A stretch of 64,000 nt of DNA from Pantoea endophytica (GTDB lineage Bacteria > Pseudomonadota > Gammaproteobacteria > Enterobacterales > Enterobacteriaceae). A model generated the notes under the pieces. That model was not told the DNA's origin and did not search any database. It saw only the letters and a list, made by a program, of their open reading frames with translations. Shown here one piece after another: positions 52,144 through 60,751 of this stretch. The stretch lies in the NCBI RefSeq assembly GCF_002858935.1, contig NZ_PJRT01000009.1, positions 186,001-250,000 of the forward strand, in the 5' to 3' direction. The translations under genes and the position numbers were made by a program. The first letter of the stretch is position 1; each line of letters starts with the position of its first letter.

Positions 52144-53121
52144 TTATAACTGATTAAATGCCTTTTCGATCATCTCAAGCAGCAGCGCATTATTAACGGT
52201 TTGAATCACATGCACCAAGGCGCCGGTCTGCGGTGGCACGCCAATATCCAGCCGCAGCGGCGTGCGATAACGCCAGCTTTTGCCGCGCGTGGCGCCAGGC
52301 CGCAGCTCAATATCCACATGATAATCCACGCCGTCGGCGACACGCTGATTCAGCAGCCACGCCACCACCAGCGCATCGTGTATCCAGCAACCTGGCAGAT
52401 GACGGGTGCGGATCGAATAATCGATCCACGGCCGTAACGTCTCGCGCACAAACTGCGGCAACGGATGATCGTTAGCGGTCAGCCGCGTGAGATCCTGCTG
52501 TGTCATCAGGGTTTGCGTGGTGGCATCCATCGGTACCAGCGTGATAGCAGCACCGCTGTGCAGCACCTGATGCGCGGCTTCCGGATCGAGGCCAAAATTG
52601 GTGTCTTTGATGTAATCATCCAGCGCGAACACGCCGCCCATAATCACAATCTCTGCCACCGATTCAGCCATCTCTGGATAACGCTGCAGTGCCAGCGCCA
52701 CGTTGGTCAACGGGCCAATGGCTACCAGCGTAAACTCACCGGGATTGTCACAAATCAGTTGGCCCATTACGCCAGCCGCATCATGTCCATCCGCCGGAAT
52801 ACGCTGCGGTTGACGAACGCCGCGCCACAGTTCACCGAGCTTTTCATCAGCAACGTTATCAAGACGCGCACGCCACGGCGCAGGATCTTCACGCAGCGCC
52901 TGCAGCGCGCCCTGCACCACCGGAATGTTGCGTCCCAGCCGCTGCAGCAGATCTTTCGCGACCTGCGCACCCACCGCGCTCGGCGTGTTGCCGGTCACAG
53001 TGGTAATCAGTTCCAGCGACAGTGACTTTGAGGCCAATGCTAACGCCAGCGCGAGGCCATCGTCGGTGTTGGCACCCGCTATACCGTTTCCCGGATCACA
53101 ATCAATAATCAATCTTTTCAT
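52144..53121 (-). CDS. Nucleoside hydrolase (ribonucleoside hydrolase family)
   Basis: Inosine-uridine-preferring type hydrolase that releases the base from ribonucleosides, 325 aa. The calcium-binding N-terminus is IIDCDPGNGIAGANTDDGLAL, where the usual DxDPGxDD carries a short insertion between the two aspartate groups. VAIGPLTNVALAL, EIVIMGGVF and the active-site histidine in CWIHDALVVAW are conserved. It is the last gene of a carrier-lacI-hydrolase cluster, 12 bases after lacI. Base preference (RihA, RihB or RihC type) is not clear. Confidence 0.88.
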   Translation of the reverse strand: MKRLIIDCDPGNGIAGANTDDGLALALALASKSLSLELITTVTGNTPSAVGAQVAKDLLQRLGRNIPVVQGALQALREDPAPWRARLDNVADEKLGELWRGVRQPQRIPADGHDAAGVMGQLICDNPGEFTLVAIGPLTNVALALQRYPEMAESVAEIVIMGGVFALDDYIKDTNFGLDPEAAHQVLHSGAAITLVPMDATTQTLMTQQDLTRLTANDHPLPQFVRETLRPWIDYSIRTRHLPGCWIHDALVVAWLLNQRVADGVDYHVDIELRPGATRGKSWRYRTPLRLDIGVPPQTGALVHVIQTVNNALLLEMIEKAFNQL

Positions 53122-53133
53122 AGTGTTATAATT

Positions 53134-54156
53134 TTATTCTTGTTGAGTAAGCTGGCAGCCACAGGACTCACCGATTTCTAAATGGTGAGGAAATTCCGCC
53201 AGCTTCGCGTCGCCATCCCAATTTTTGAGCATAGCAATCGCACTGCGCGCCATATCGCGCAGCGGCTGACGTACGGTGGTGAGCGTCGGCACATGAAACG
53301 CCGACTGATCGGTACCGTTAAAACACACCAGCGCGACATCCTGCGGCACGCGCAGTCCATGCTCCGACAGCGCACGAATGCAGCCAATCGCCTGGCCTTC
53401 ATTACTGGTAAACAGCGCGCGCGGCACACGACCGCTGGCCACCATGCGCTGCGCGGCGTCGTAACCGCCCTGCCGCGTGTAGCTGGCAGGGAAAATCATT
53501 GCCTCATCGGCCAGCAACCCTTTCTGCGCCAGCGCATCGCGCCAGCCGTGAATACGGTCCTGCGCGTTAAGCATGTCCAGTGGACCGCTGATCATGCCCA
53601 CCTGCTGATAACCGTGGCTGAGCAGATGCGCGGTCACCTGGCACGCCGCTTCGCGCTCATTGACGCGCAGCATGCCAACGCCTGGACGCGGCTCAATGCG
53701 ATCCAGCATCACCAGCGGCGTACCGCTGGCCTGAATCACATCGATGTAGGGATGGCGATCGACGCTGTTGTAAAACAGGCCATCAACCTGACGATTTAAC
53801 AGGCCCTGAATAATCTCCAGCTCGCGTTTGCGATCGTCGCCGGCATCCCCCAACAGCATGACGTGGCCGTGATTCATCGACTCCTGCAACAGCATGTGCG
53901 CCATCGAGGCAACAAAGGGATTGCCGATGTTTGGCACCACTAAACCAAAGGTTTTAGTGCTGCCCGAAGCCAGCGCGCGCGCCACCGCGTTGGGGCGATA
54001 GCCGGTCTGTTTGATCGCCTCCAGCACGCGCTGACGCGTGGCTTCTGCCACCGGACGCGGGCCGTTATTGATCACGTAACTGACCACCGCCACCGAGGTG
54101 CCGGCGATTTTTGCCACGTCCGTGCGCGTTACGTTTCCGGTTGGAGATTTCGCCAT
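53134..54156 (-). CDS. LacI-family transcription regulator
   Basis: Repressor of 340 aa from the ATG at 54156, chosen because the preceding in-frame codons are not family-like. The N-terminal helix-turn-helix and hinge read TRTDVAKIAGTSVAVVSYVIN and PNAVARALASG; the periplasmic-binding-protein-like core follows with TFGLVVPNIGNPFVASMAHM. The C-terminus has GCQLTQQE with an unusual cysteine pair. It lies between an MFS carrier and a nucleoside hydrolase and probably controls both. The compound palindrome at 55861-55918, with a central CG, is a candidate operator. Confidence 0.87.
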   Translation of the reverse strand: MAKSPTGNVTRTDVAKIAGTSVAVVSYVINNGPRPVAEATRQRVLEAIKQTGYRPNAVARALASGSTKTFGLVVPNIGNPFVASMAHMLLQESMNHGHVMLLGDAGDDRKRELEIIQGLLNRQVDGLFYNSVDRHPYIDVIQASGTPLVMLDRIEPRPGVGMLRVNEREAACQVTAHLLSHGYQQVGMISGPLDMLNAQDRIHGWRDALAQKGLLADEAMIFPASYTRQGGYDAAQRMVASGRVPRALFTSNEGQAIGCIRALSEHGLRVPQDVALVCFNGTDQSAFHVPTLTTVRQPLRDMARSAIAMLKNWDGDAKLAEFPHHLEIGESCGCQLTQQE

Positions 54157-54168
54157 TCCTTTGCCCCT

Positions 54169-54220
54169 GCGTAAATGCCATTGGCCGGAATATCCGGCCA
54201 ATGGGGGTTGTGATTTACGC
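54169..54220. promoter_or_regulatory. Long inverted repeat before lacI
   Basis: Arms CCATTGGCCGG (54178-54188) and CCGGCCAATGG (54194-54204) are perfect 11-bp repeats around AATAT. Outer GCGTAAAT (54169-54176) and ATTTACGC (54213-54220) extend the symmetry with a bulge. There is no T-run, so it is not a classical terminator. It stands between the carrier stop and the lacI start. Confidence 0.55.
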
Positions 54221-54231
54221 GATCCTGCTGG

Positions 54232-55614
54232 TCAGATGGCATCTTCCGGCAGATTGAGATCGCGTCCGCGCGTTTCCGGCGCCACGAAAGTGGTGAGAAA
54301 ACCGATGCTGGCCATCGCCGTGAAGTAAACCGCGATCGGCCACCAGTGTCCGGTAAACGACAGCAGCGCCGCCGCCACTAATGGTGCGGTGCCTCCTGAA
54401 AGGATAGACCCTAGCTCTTTCGCTACCGCCATCTTGGTATAACGACGCTTCACGCCAAACATCTCGACGCCCCACGCTGCCTGCACGCCGAAAATACCCA
54501 GCGATGCCAGCGCCATGCCGACCACAATCACCGCGATGACAATCGTCGGGTCGCGGCTGTCCATCAGGCTAAAGGCGGGCCAGGCGTAGAACATCAGCAA
54601 TAAGCAGAAGCAACGATAGGTTATACGGCGACCAAAGCGATCCGACAGCCAACCGGCAAACGGAATAATCACGAAGCCAAGTAACGAGGCGATGAACACC
54701 GCAGTGGTGGGCACCGACTTATCGATCATTAGCACTTTGGCGACGTAACCGACGATAAAGCCCTGCGCCAGATAAGAAGGGCCGTTTTCGCCGATGCGTA
54801 AACCCACCATGGTCCAGAAGGCCCGGGTGCGACGCCAGAAACTGCGCGTATCCACTTCTGCTTTCGCCTGCGCCAGCGTGGCGTTTCGTTCGGCCTGCAA
54901 TTCCGCCTGCTGGCGTTCAAACACTGGCGTTTCTCGCAGATGACGACGAATCCACAACGCCACCACCGCGATCAGTACGCTGCTGAGGAACGGAATACGC
55001 CAGCCCCACGCCAGCAAGCTCTCTTTGTCCATCTGGATCACCGCCAGCCAAACCAGCGAGGCGATCAGCGTGCCGCTGTTTGAGCCCAGCGCAATCACCG
55101 ATGAGACCAAACCACGACGCTCAACCGGCGCGTATTCGCCCAGCATCACTGTGCCGCCGGACAACTCTGCGCCCGCCCCCAAACCCTGGGTAAAGCGCAG
55201 CAGCACCAGACACGCCGGTGCCCAAACGCCAATGCTGGCATAGGAGGGAATCAAACCGATTAATGTTGTGGAGGCGCCCATCAGAATGATGGTCGAGATC
55301 ATCACCGTTTTGCGGCCTTTACGATCGCCGATCCAGCCGAAAAGCAAGGCACCAATCGGGCGGGCAATAAAGCCAACCGACCAGGTGGCAAAACTCGAGA
55401 GCAAGGCGATAGTCGGCGTGGCTTCGGGGAAGAAGACATCACCAAAGATAATGCCGGCAGCGAGGCCATACAGCGCAAAATCCGCATATTCCATCGCGGT
55501 GCCGAGCCAGCACGAGAAGGTGGCGCGCCAGAAATCTTTGCGGCCGGATGATGTTTCAAGCCGCGCGTCGGCAGCTGAGGAGGATGTCAGTGAGCTTTGT
55601 TGCGAAACCGTCAT
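54232..55614 (-). CDS. MFS transporter, metabolite:H+ symporter (ShiA/ProP-like)
   Basis: Proton symporter of 460 aa; I start at the ATG at 55614 (MTVSQQSSLT), not at an earlier in-frame start. The MHS signature is clear: ATFSCWLGTAMEYADFALYG in helix 1, GDRKGRKTVM between helices 2 and 3, and RFTQGLGAGAELSGG in helix 4. A hydrophilic central loop (ERQQAELQAERNATLAQAKAE) separates the two halves. First gene of the cluster with lacI and nucleoside hydrolase, so a nucleoside or a related compound is a possible substrate, but no member of this family is known to me to carry nucleosides. Confidence 0.87.
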   Translation of the reverse strand: MTVSQQSSLTSSSAADARLETSSGRKDFWRATFSCWLGTAMEYADFALYGLAAGIIFGDVFFPEATPTIALLSSFATWSVGFIARPIGALLFGWIGDRKGRKTVMISTIILMGASTTLIGLIPSYASIGVWAPACLVLLRFTQGLGAGAELSGGTVMLGEYAPVERRGLVSSVIALGSNSGTLIASLVWLAVIQMDKESLLAWGWRIPFLSSVLIAVVALWIRRHLRETPVFERQQAELQAERNATLAQAKAEVDTRSFWRRTRAFWTMVGLRIGENGPSYLAQGFIVGYVAKVLMIDKSVPTTAVFIASLLGFVIIPFAGWLSDRFGRRITYRCFCLLLMFYAWPAFSLMDSRDPTIVIAVIVVGMALASLGIFGVQAAWGVEMFGVKRRYTKMAVAKELGSILSGGTAPLVAAALLSFTGHWWPIAVYFTAMASIGFLTTFVAPETRGRDLNLPEDAI

Positions 55615-56198
55615 AACCCAATCCCTGAATGAGGTAAAAACAGCAAACGCCCTTCCGTGGGTCAGTTCCCTTGCAACAAGCGGAACTCCCCGGTGGCGAC
55701 GTTCAGTAGGCAAACCTGGATGAAAAATCAGTAATGAATTCCCTGGTGTTGGAATCCGCTTCTTCGCCTGTTCCCGCCGATGTAATTTTCATCGATCGCA
55801 TTAGTAAGGCAAATGTAACTGGGTCATCTCAAGGCCAACTTCGTCTCTGGCACCGTGAGTTATCACTATGGGCATAGTCTATCTACGCGCGTAGATAAAT
55901 CAAGCAAAAATAGTGATATTTATTAGATAAACTTCACTATAACTCATGAGCACAAGATAAAAGAGGCGTTAATTCATGACATTACATCTAATGCGCGTAT
56001 GCAAGAAATGTCTGATTACAACGTAATTAACGATTATTGCTTACCATTTAACGGCGCAGACTGCATCTTCATCGCGCTGGTTTTCGCACAGTTCAGTTAA
56101 GGTTTAATGACACACCCGCAATATTCTTAAATGCCGTTACCGGTGCGCGACTGACTCAGCGTCTGCATTACACTGGAGAAAGATCACTCAGGAGCGCT
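55615..56198. other. Intergenic region upstream of the carrier-lacI-hydrolase cluster
   Basis: 584 bases with no gene. It contains the compound palindrome at 55861-55918 and is AT-rich from about 55,860 to 56,130, consistent with two divergent promoter areas. A GGAG site at 56190-56193 precedes the histidine phosphatase. Confidence 0.6.
55861..55918. promoter_or_regulatory. Compound palindrome, likely operator
   Basis: The inner palindrome TATCTACGCGCGTAGATA (55880-55897) is a perfect 18-bp repeat centred on CG. It is flanked by a second exact inverted repeat, TATCACTAT (55861-55869) and ATAGTGATA (55910-55918), whose centre is one base away. LacI-family operators are CG-centred palindromes of this size, and a LacI gene is encoded downstream. 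Confidence 0.65.
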
Positions 56199-56753
56199 AT
56201 GACCATTATTCTTATGCGACACGGTAAACCCGATCATCCGGTCACGGGGCGCTTCACGGCTCGGGCGCTGGCCGACTGGTGTGAAGGTTACGATCAGGCT
56301 GATATTTGCGACTCCCCGCCGCCGCGCAGTCAGACCATTGCGCGCCTGGCGAGTGTGATCGCCACCAGCCCGCTGCCGCGCGCCCGTTCGTCATTAACGC
56401 GTCTCGGTTTACAGCCGCACGCGGTGGATGAGGTTTTTAACGAAGTGGCGATACCGACGTTGCCGTTTGAGCGCTTACATCTGCCGCTCAACGTCTGGCT
56501 GGCGCTATTGCGCTTGTTGTGGCTGTGCGGCTATGCCGGCCATGTCGAATCGGTGCAGCATGCGCGAGAACGTGCCCGTCTGGCGGCGGATAAACTGGTG
56601 GTGCTGTCGCAGCAAGGCACGGTGTTATTGGTTGGGCACGGCATCATGAATAAGCTGATTGCACGCGAGTTACGCAAGCGCGGCTGGCAGGCCGAAAAAC
56701 ATGCCAGCAGCCGCCACTGGAGCAGTGCGATTTATCATCGCCCGTTTATTTAA
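56199..56753 (+). CDS. Histidine phosphatase family protein
   Basis: Phosphatase-fold protein of 184 aa. The N-terminal MTIILMRHGKPDHP carries the phospho-acceptor histidine, and the second histidine is in VLLVGHGIMNKLIARELRKRG. The middle (LRLLWLCGYAG) is hydrophobic and unlike metabolic mutases, so the substrate is not predicted; SixA-like or lipid-phosphate activities are possible. Its stop overlaps the convergent YncE-like gene by four bases. Confidence 0.8.
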   Translation: MTIILMRHGKPDHPVTGRFTARALADWCEGYDQADICDSPPPRSQTIARLASVIATSPLPRARSSLTRLGLQPHAVDEVFNEVAIPTLPFERLHLPLNVWLALLRLLWLCGYAGHVESVQHARERARLAADKLVVLSQQGTVLLVGHGIMNKLIARELRKRGWQAEKHASSRHWSSAIYHRPFI

Positions 56754-57703
56754 GGTTTGAGCTGAAAGTAACTCAGCACTTCACAACCGGTACCGGCCTG
56801 CGGCGTGGCAATCACTTTCATCTGCTGCAGATCAATCAGGCTGAGCGAACCGTCGCCCTCATTAGCAATCAGCAAGCTGTGATTATCCTCACTGAAGCAG
56901 CCATCCATCGGCTTGTTGCCAACATGAATATCGCCGAGCGGATTGAGCAGCTCGTCAAACAGCGTCACCACCGGCTCCTGATCGCCAATCGCCACCAGCC
57001 GCTCGCCGTTGGCACTGAAGCGCACCACCTGACACGGTTGCTGGTGGCCCGGCAACGTCAGGCGCTGGCGGATACGATGGCTTTGCCGATCCACCACATA
57101 CAGCAGCGGCGCATCGGCGGCGCTCGCCACCAGATAAGGATGTTTCGGCGAGGCGGCGATGCCGGAAATCGGGCCGGGCATCAGAATATTGTCAATAATC
57201 CGCCCTTCCGCCTCACACAGATCCACCACGGTAATGCTGGCGTCCTCTTCATTCTCGGTGAACAACTTGCGACCGCTGGGCGACAAAGTGAGTCGGTGCG
57301 CATTGTGCGAAGGTAGCTGAATGGTTTTCTCCACGCGATCGCTAACGGGATCAATCACCGCCACCGCCGCGCTGTTTTCACAGCAGAGATAAACTTTACC
57401 GTCTCGTCCCAGCTGGCCGCTGTGCGGTGCTTTTAACGGCGACAGATCGATAAAACCGCTGATCTGCCGCAGGCGTAGATCGATGATCGCCACTTTGTGG
57501 CCGGGATGCGGATTGTCGCCGTGAATGCCGTCGCCGTAGATCGGCACGTAAGCTTTCTCCAGCTGCGGCAGCATCAGAAGCTCGTGTGGACGCGGCGGAA
57601 AGGCATTTAACTCTTGTTCAACGGCAAAGGTTTCGGGATTGAGAAACAGCACGCGATTGCCCTGCTTATCGACCGCCAGTAATCCACGGTTGTGTCGCTG
57701 CAT
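56750..57703 (-). CDS. YncE-like seven-bladed beta-propeller protein
   Basis: 317-residue protein with repeated blades of the form DxxxxxVxxxxLP, such as HNRGLLAVDKQGNRVLFLN, KVYLCCENSAAVAVIDPVSD, KLFTENEEDASITVVDL and SLLIANEGDGSLSLIDLQ. It fits the YVTN/lactonase-like propeller family. No signal peptide is visible, so it is probably cytoplasmic, unlike E. coli YncE. The role is unknown; some relatives are 6-phosphogluconolactonases, others bind DNA or heme. Confidence 0.75.
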   Translation of the reverse strand: MQRHNRGLLAVDKQGNRVLFLNPETFAVEQELNAFPPRPHELLMLPQLEKAYVPIYGDGIHGDNPHPGHKVAIIDLRLRQISGFIDLSPLKAPHSGQLGRDGKVYLCCENSAAVAVIDPVSDRVEKTIQLPSHNAHRLTLSPSGRKLFTENEEDASITVVDLCEAEGRIIDNILMPGPISGIAASPKHPYLVASAADAPLLYVVDRQSHRIRQRLTLPGHQQPCQVVRFSANGERLVAIGDQEPVVTLFDELLNPLGDIHVGNKPMDGCFSEDNHSLLIANEGDGSLSLIDLQQMKVIATPQAGTGCEVLSYFQLKP

Positions 57704-58117
57704 AGTGTCTCCTTTTGTTCGTCACCTCCTTTAAGCGTAGCCAACCCGCAATCAGGAGGGGATTTTCGCGGCAGGCCAGCGAAAAATGCAGCGAGGTTAA
57801 CACGTGATCTCACACGCAATTTTTAATCCGCCCCGCGACTTACGCCACGCTATTGTTATTTTATTAGGAATAGTCTTAATGAGATAAAATAGAATAATCA
57901 ACAATCCACGCGGTTATTTATCGTTAATTTAAAGCTTAACGGATCCTTGATTTTCCGGTTTATCTGAAAGGATCAAAAAGTGATAGCCGCGCCGCACAGA
58001 ATGTTTTATTAAGCATAGGAGAGTACTTTTTTACACACAGCCTAAAGGACAATCAAGAGCGCTCAGCGCCGCGATCAGGGACGCCTTGCCAGCATAATCA
58101 CAATAATCAGGTGCATC
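57704..58117. other. Intergenic region with RcsAB-like box
   Basis: 414 bases, strongly AT-rich from 57,850 to 57,980, without a gene. It contains TAGGAATAGTCTTA at 57865-57878, which agrees with the RcsAB box TAAGAATATTCCTA at 11 of 14 positions, 240 bases upstream of the glycosyltransferase start. Confidence 0.55.
57865..57878. promoter_or_regulatory. RcsAB-box candidate
   Basis: TAGGAATAGTCTTA, 11 of 14 identities to the capsule-regulator consensus. RcsA/RcsB control exopolysaccharide genes in Erwinia and Pantoea; the adjacent gene is a capsule-type glycosyltransferase. Confidence 0.5.
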
Positions 58118-59131
58118 ATGAATAAAAAACGCCTTCAGCCAGCGTTAACCCTCTGGCATAACTGGAAAAGACTCGCTTTTACCAGCCAGACTTTCCTGCA
58201 GAAAAAACAGCATAATGCGCTCTGTGCGCCGGAATACGATCCCAGCCAGGAGGACAATATCGTGTTACTTTCTGGCGAAAAAGATCTGCCAGAGATTCCA
58301 AAGAAAGTCTGGATGTATTGGGATAATGAATATTTACCGAAATCAATGGCGTTAAATATTAAAAAGATTCGTCAGGATAATCCCGATCATGAAATTCATT
58401 TATTAAATCGTTTAACGATAAAAGAAGTTTTACCGGATTTTATCTTTACCTCGACCCAATTAACCGCCCAACAACGCAGCGAAGTGATTCGTCTGGAATT
58501 ACTGTTGCGTTATGGCGGCATTGCCATTGATTGCAGCACTTTATTATTTGAAGATCTCTCCTGGGTACATCGCGCGCATCAGGAACGTCGCATGGATGTG
58601 ATTGGTTATTATCACGAAAACGCCACCGTCAACTATCTCGCGCCGGTGATTGAGAGCTGGTTCCTGGCGGCAACCGCCAATAATCCCTTTATCCGCGAGT
58701 GGCAAAAACATTACGCACCGATCAAACATCTCGGCGAACAGAATTACTTCAGTGAATTGACCAAGCGCGATGATTATTCCCTGCTGACGCAGAAAATTGC
58801 GCAGCCGCAGCAGCAATTAGGTTCTCTGGCGCAGCAGATCGCCATGCGCGAACATCGCCGGGTGAATCTCTATCTGCGTAAATGCGAGGCGAACGCTTAT
58901 TACTATCAGCGTTTAAGCGGCTGGAAAAGCGAGGCGTTTGCCCACGCGGTGCTGTTTCACCAGCGTCCACTCACGCCGCCACCGGTGATTAAACTCAGCG
59001 GCAATGAGCAGTTGCATCTCGACTTCAACCTGCGGCTCGGCAACTACAACCGCGGCAGTTTGTTGGGTCAGATGATGCAAACGCCTGCGCCGATCGCGCT
59101 GGCATCACCCATCAACAAAGCGCGCGCGTAA
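58118..59131 (+). CDS. Capsular polysaccharide-type glycosyltransferase
   Basis: 337-residue protein of the family of capsule/Och1-like sugar transferases. Evidence is IPKKVWMYWDNEYLPKSMALN (nucleotide-sugar-binding start) and SEVIRLELLLRYGGIAIDCSTLL, where the GG-x-x-x-D-x-S segment corresponds to the family DXD-type metal motif with the last position changed. No transmembrane segment or signal peptide is seen. The gene is alone, outside any polysaccharide cluster, and its 3' end overlaps the convergent LysR gene by 27 bases. Sugar donor and acceptor are unknown. Confidence 0.75.
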   Translation: MNKKRLQPALTLWHNWKRLAFTSQTFLQKKQHNALCAPEYDPSQEDNIVLLSGEKDLPEIPKKVWMYWDNEYLPKSMALNIKKIRQDNPDHEIHLLNRLTIKEVLPDFIFTSTQLTAQQRSEVIRLELLLRYGGIAIDCSTLLFEDLSWVHRAHQERRMDVIGYYHENATVNYLAPVIESWFLAATANNPFIREWQKHYAPIKHLGEQNYFSELTKRDDYSLLTQKIAQPQQQLGSLAQQIAMREHRRVNLYLRKCEANAYYYQRLSGWKSEAFAHAVLFHQRPLTPPPVIKLSGNEQLHLDFNLRLGNYNRGSLLGQMMQTPAPIALASPINKARA

Positions 59132-60028
59132 CCAGTGAATTAAGGTGGTCACCGCCCGTGGTACCTGTGCGGCATACGGGCGCACCACCCACAACCGGTC
59201 GGCGAACGCATCCACCGCTTGCCACTGCGGCAGCACCTGCTGCAACGTGCCGCTGGCGAGTGCCGCGCTGGCGCTGAAATCCGGCAGCATCGCAATGCCC
59301 AAACCCTGCAATGCGGCATCGCGGATCGACTCGCTGTTGTTGGTGGCAAAGTTGCCCTGAATCTTCACCTGCACGGTTTCGCTGCCGCCGTCCGCTAATC
59401 GAAAGCGCCACTGCGGCGATTCGAGTCCGCGCGGATAATAAAGACAATTGTGCTGCTGCAACGCCTGCGGTGAATCCGGCAGGCCGTTTTGCGCCAGATA
59501 TGCCGGCGACGCCACCAGCAACGCGCGGGTTTCACACAGCGGCAGCGCAACATGGGTTTCAGGCAGGCTATCACTGTGGCGAATCGCCAGATCAAAGCCT
59601 TCACTGCCGAGCGACACCAGACGATCGGTGACATCCAGCTGCAAGCGCACCTGCGGATAGTCGCGCAGGAAATCGCCAATGATCGGCACCAGTTGCTGAC
59701 GCGCAAACGCCACCGGCGCTGTGACGCGCACCATGCCACGCACTGGACCGGCTTCATCGCGCACGCTGAAAAAGCTCTGCGCGATACGCGCGAAGGGATC
59801 GCGCAGCTCATCCACCAGCTTTTCACCGGCGGAAGTCAGTCGCACGCTGCGCGTGGTGCGCTGCACCAACGCCACGCCCGCCATCTTTTCCAGCTCTTTA
59901 ATCTTCTGACTCATCGCCGCTTTACTGACGTCTAATCGTTCCGCCGCGCGCGTAAAACTGCCGAGCTCAGCCAGCACGGTTAACCAGTGCAAATGGACCC
60001 AAAGGCTATCGGTTTTAATTTCTTTCAT
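59105..60028 (-). CDS. LysR-family transcription regulator
   Basis: 307-residue regulator with the N-terminal winged helix LAELGSFTRAAERLDVSKAAMSQKIKELE and a substrate-binding domain from about residue 90 (GMVRVTAPVAFARQQLVPII). It is divergent from a tautomerase gene, 120 bases apart, and LysR regulators usually control the divergent gene, so the tautomerase is the probable target. Close in sequence style to the CrgA/DsdC-like group, but no specific name is justified. Confidence 0.87.
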   Translation of the reverse strand: MKEIKTDSLWVHLHWLTVLAELGSFTRAAERLDVSKAAMSQKIKELEKMAGVALVQRTTRSVRLTSAGEKLVDELRDPFARIAQSFFSVRDEAGPVRGMVRVTAPVAFARQQLVPIIGDFLRDYPQVRLQLDVTDRLVSLGSEGFDLAIRHSDSLPETHVALPLCETRALLVASPAYLAQNGLPDSPQALQQHNCLYYPRGLESPQWRFRLADGGSETVQVKIQGNFATNNSESIRDAALQGLGIAMLPDFSASAALASGTLQQVLPQWQAVDAFADRLWVVRPYAAQVPRAVTTLIHWLRARFVDG

Positions 60029-60148
60029 ATCGATTGTTCAAAATAATAAATAATCAATTCAACCAGCGCGCTTTTTCTTTCCGGCAGCAAGCGGCAGCAT
60101 AGCGCCACATCCTACTCTTTTCATGTGAGCAAAAACGAGGTTTTATTT

Positions 60149-60538
60149 ATGCCGTTACTGACATTCGACGTTATTCAGGGCCGTTCAGAATCAGAAATCC
60201 GCACATTGCTGGATGCCGCACACCGTGCGGTCTTAACCGCCTTCAAAGTCCCGGCGCGCGATCGTTATCAGATTGTTCACGAAAACAAAGGTTATCAGAT
60301 GGTCTTTCAGGATACCGGCTTGGGCTTTGCGCGAACCGACAATCTGGTCATGGTGCGCGTATATACCAGCCCGAGAAGTGAAGAACAGAAGTGCCTGTTT
60401 ATGGCAGAGTTAGCACGCGAGCTGCTGGAAAATTGTGGCGTACAGGGCACGGATTTGATGATTAGTTTTATCACCAACAGTAAAGGCGACTGGAGCTTTG
60501 CCGACGGCGAAGCGCAATACCTCACTGGAAAACTCTGA
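60149..60538 (+). CDS. Tautomerase family protein (4-oxalocrotonate tautomerase/MIF fold)
   Basis: 129-residue protein. The start must be the ATG at 60149 because these enzymes use proline 2 as the catalytic base (MPLLTFDVIQGRSE). The domain is a tandem form of the 4-OT/CHMI fold: RTLLDAAHRAVLTAFKVPARDRYQIVHEN and TDLMISFITNSKGDWSFADGEAQY. Substrate unknown. Divergent from its likely regulator; monocistronic. Confidence 0.85.
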   Translation: MPLLTFDVIQGRSESEIRTLLDAAHRAVLTAFKVPARDRYQIVHENKGYQMVFQDTGLGFARTDNLVMVRVYTSPRSEEQKCLFMAELARELLENCGVQGTDLMISFITNSKGDWSFADGEAQYLTGKL

Positions 60539-60751
60539 TTCCCTTCTCTGCCCTCACTGGCAGCAGCCCGTCCGTTGCTGCCAGGCTAAACCACAGTCAG
60601 CCTGAACCCGCCTTAAACGAATCGGAATGCATCGCACAAATCTGGTTGGATGTGTTGCAGCCATGTGACACCCAATATAGATTGTCGCAAAATCCCCGCA
60701 GAGGGTCGTTGGCGCAAGGATTGCGTATTCATTCAAAATGAGGATCTGACG

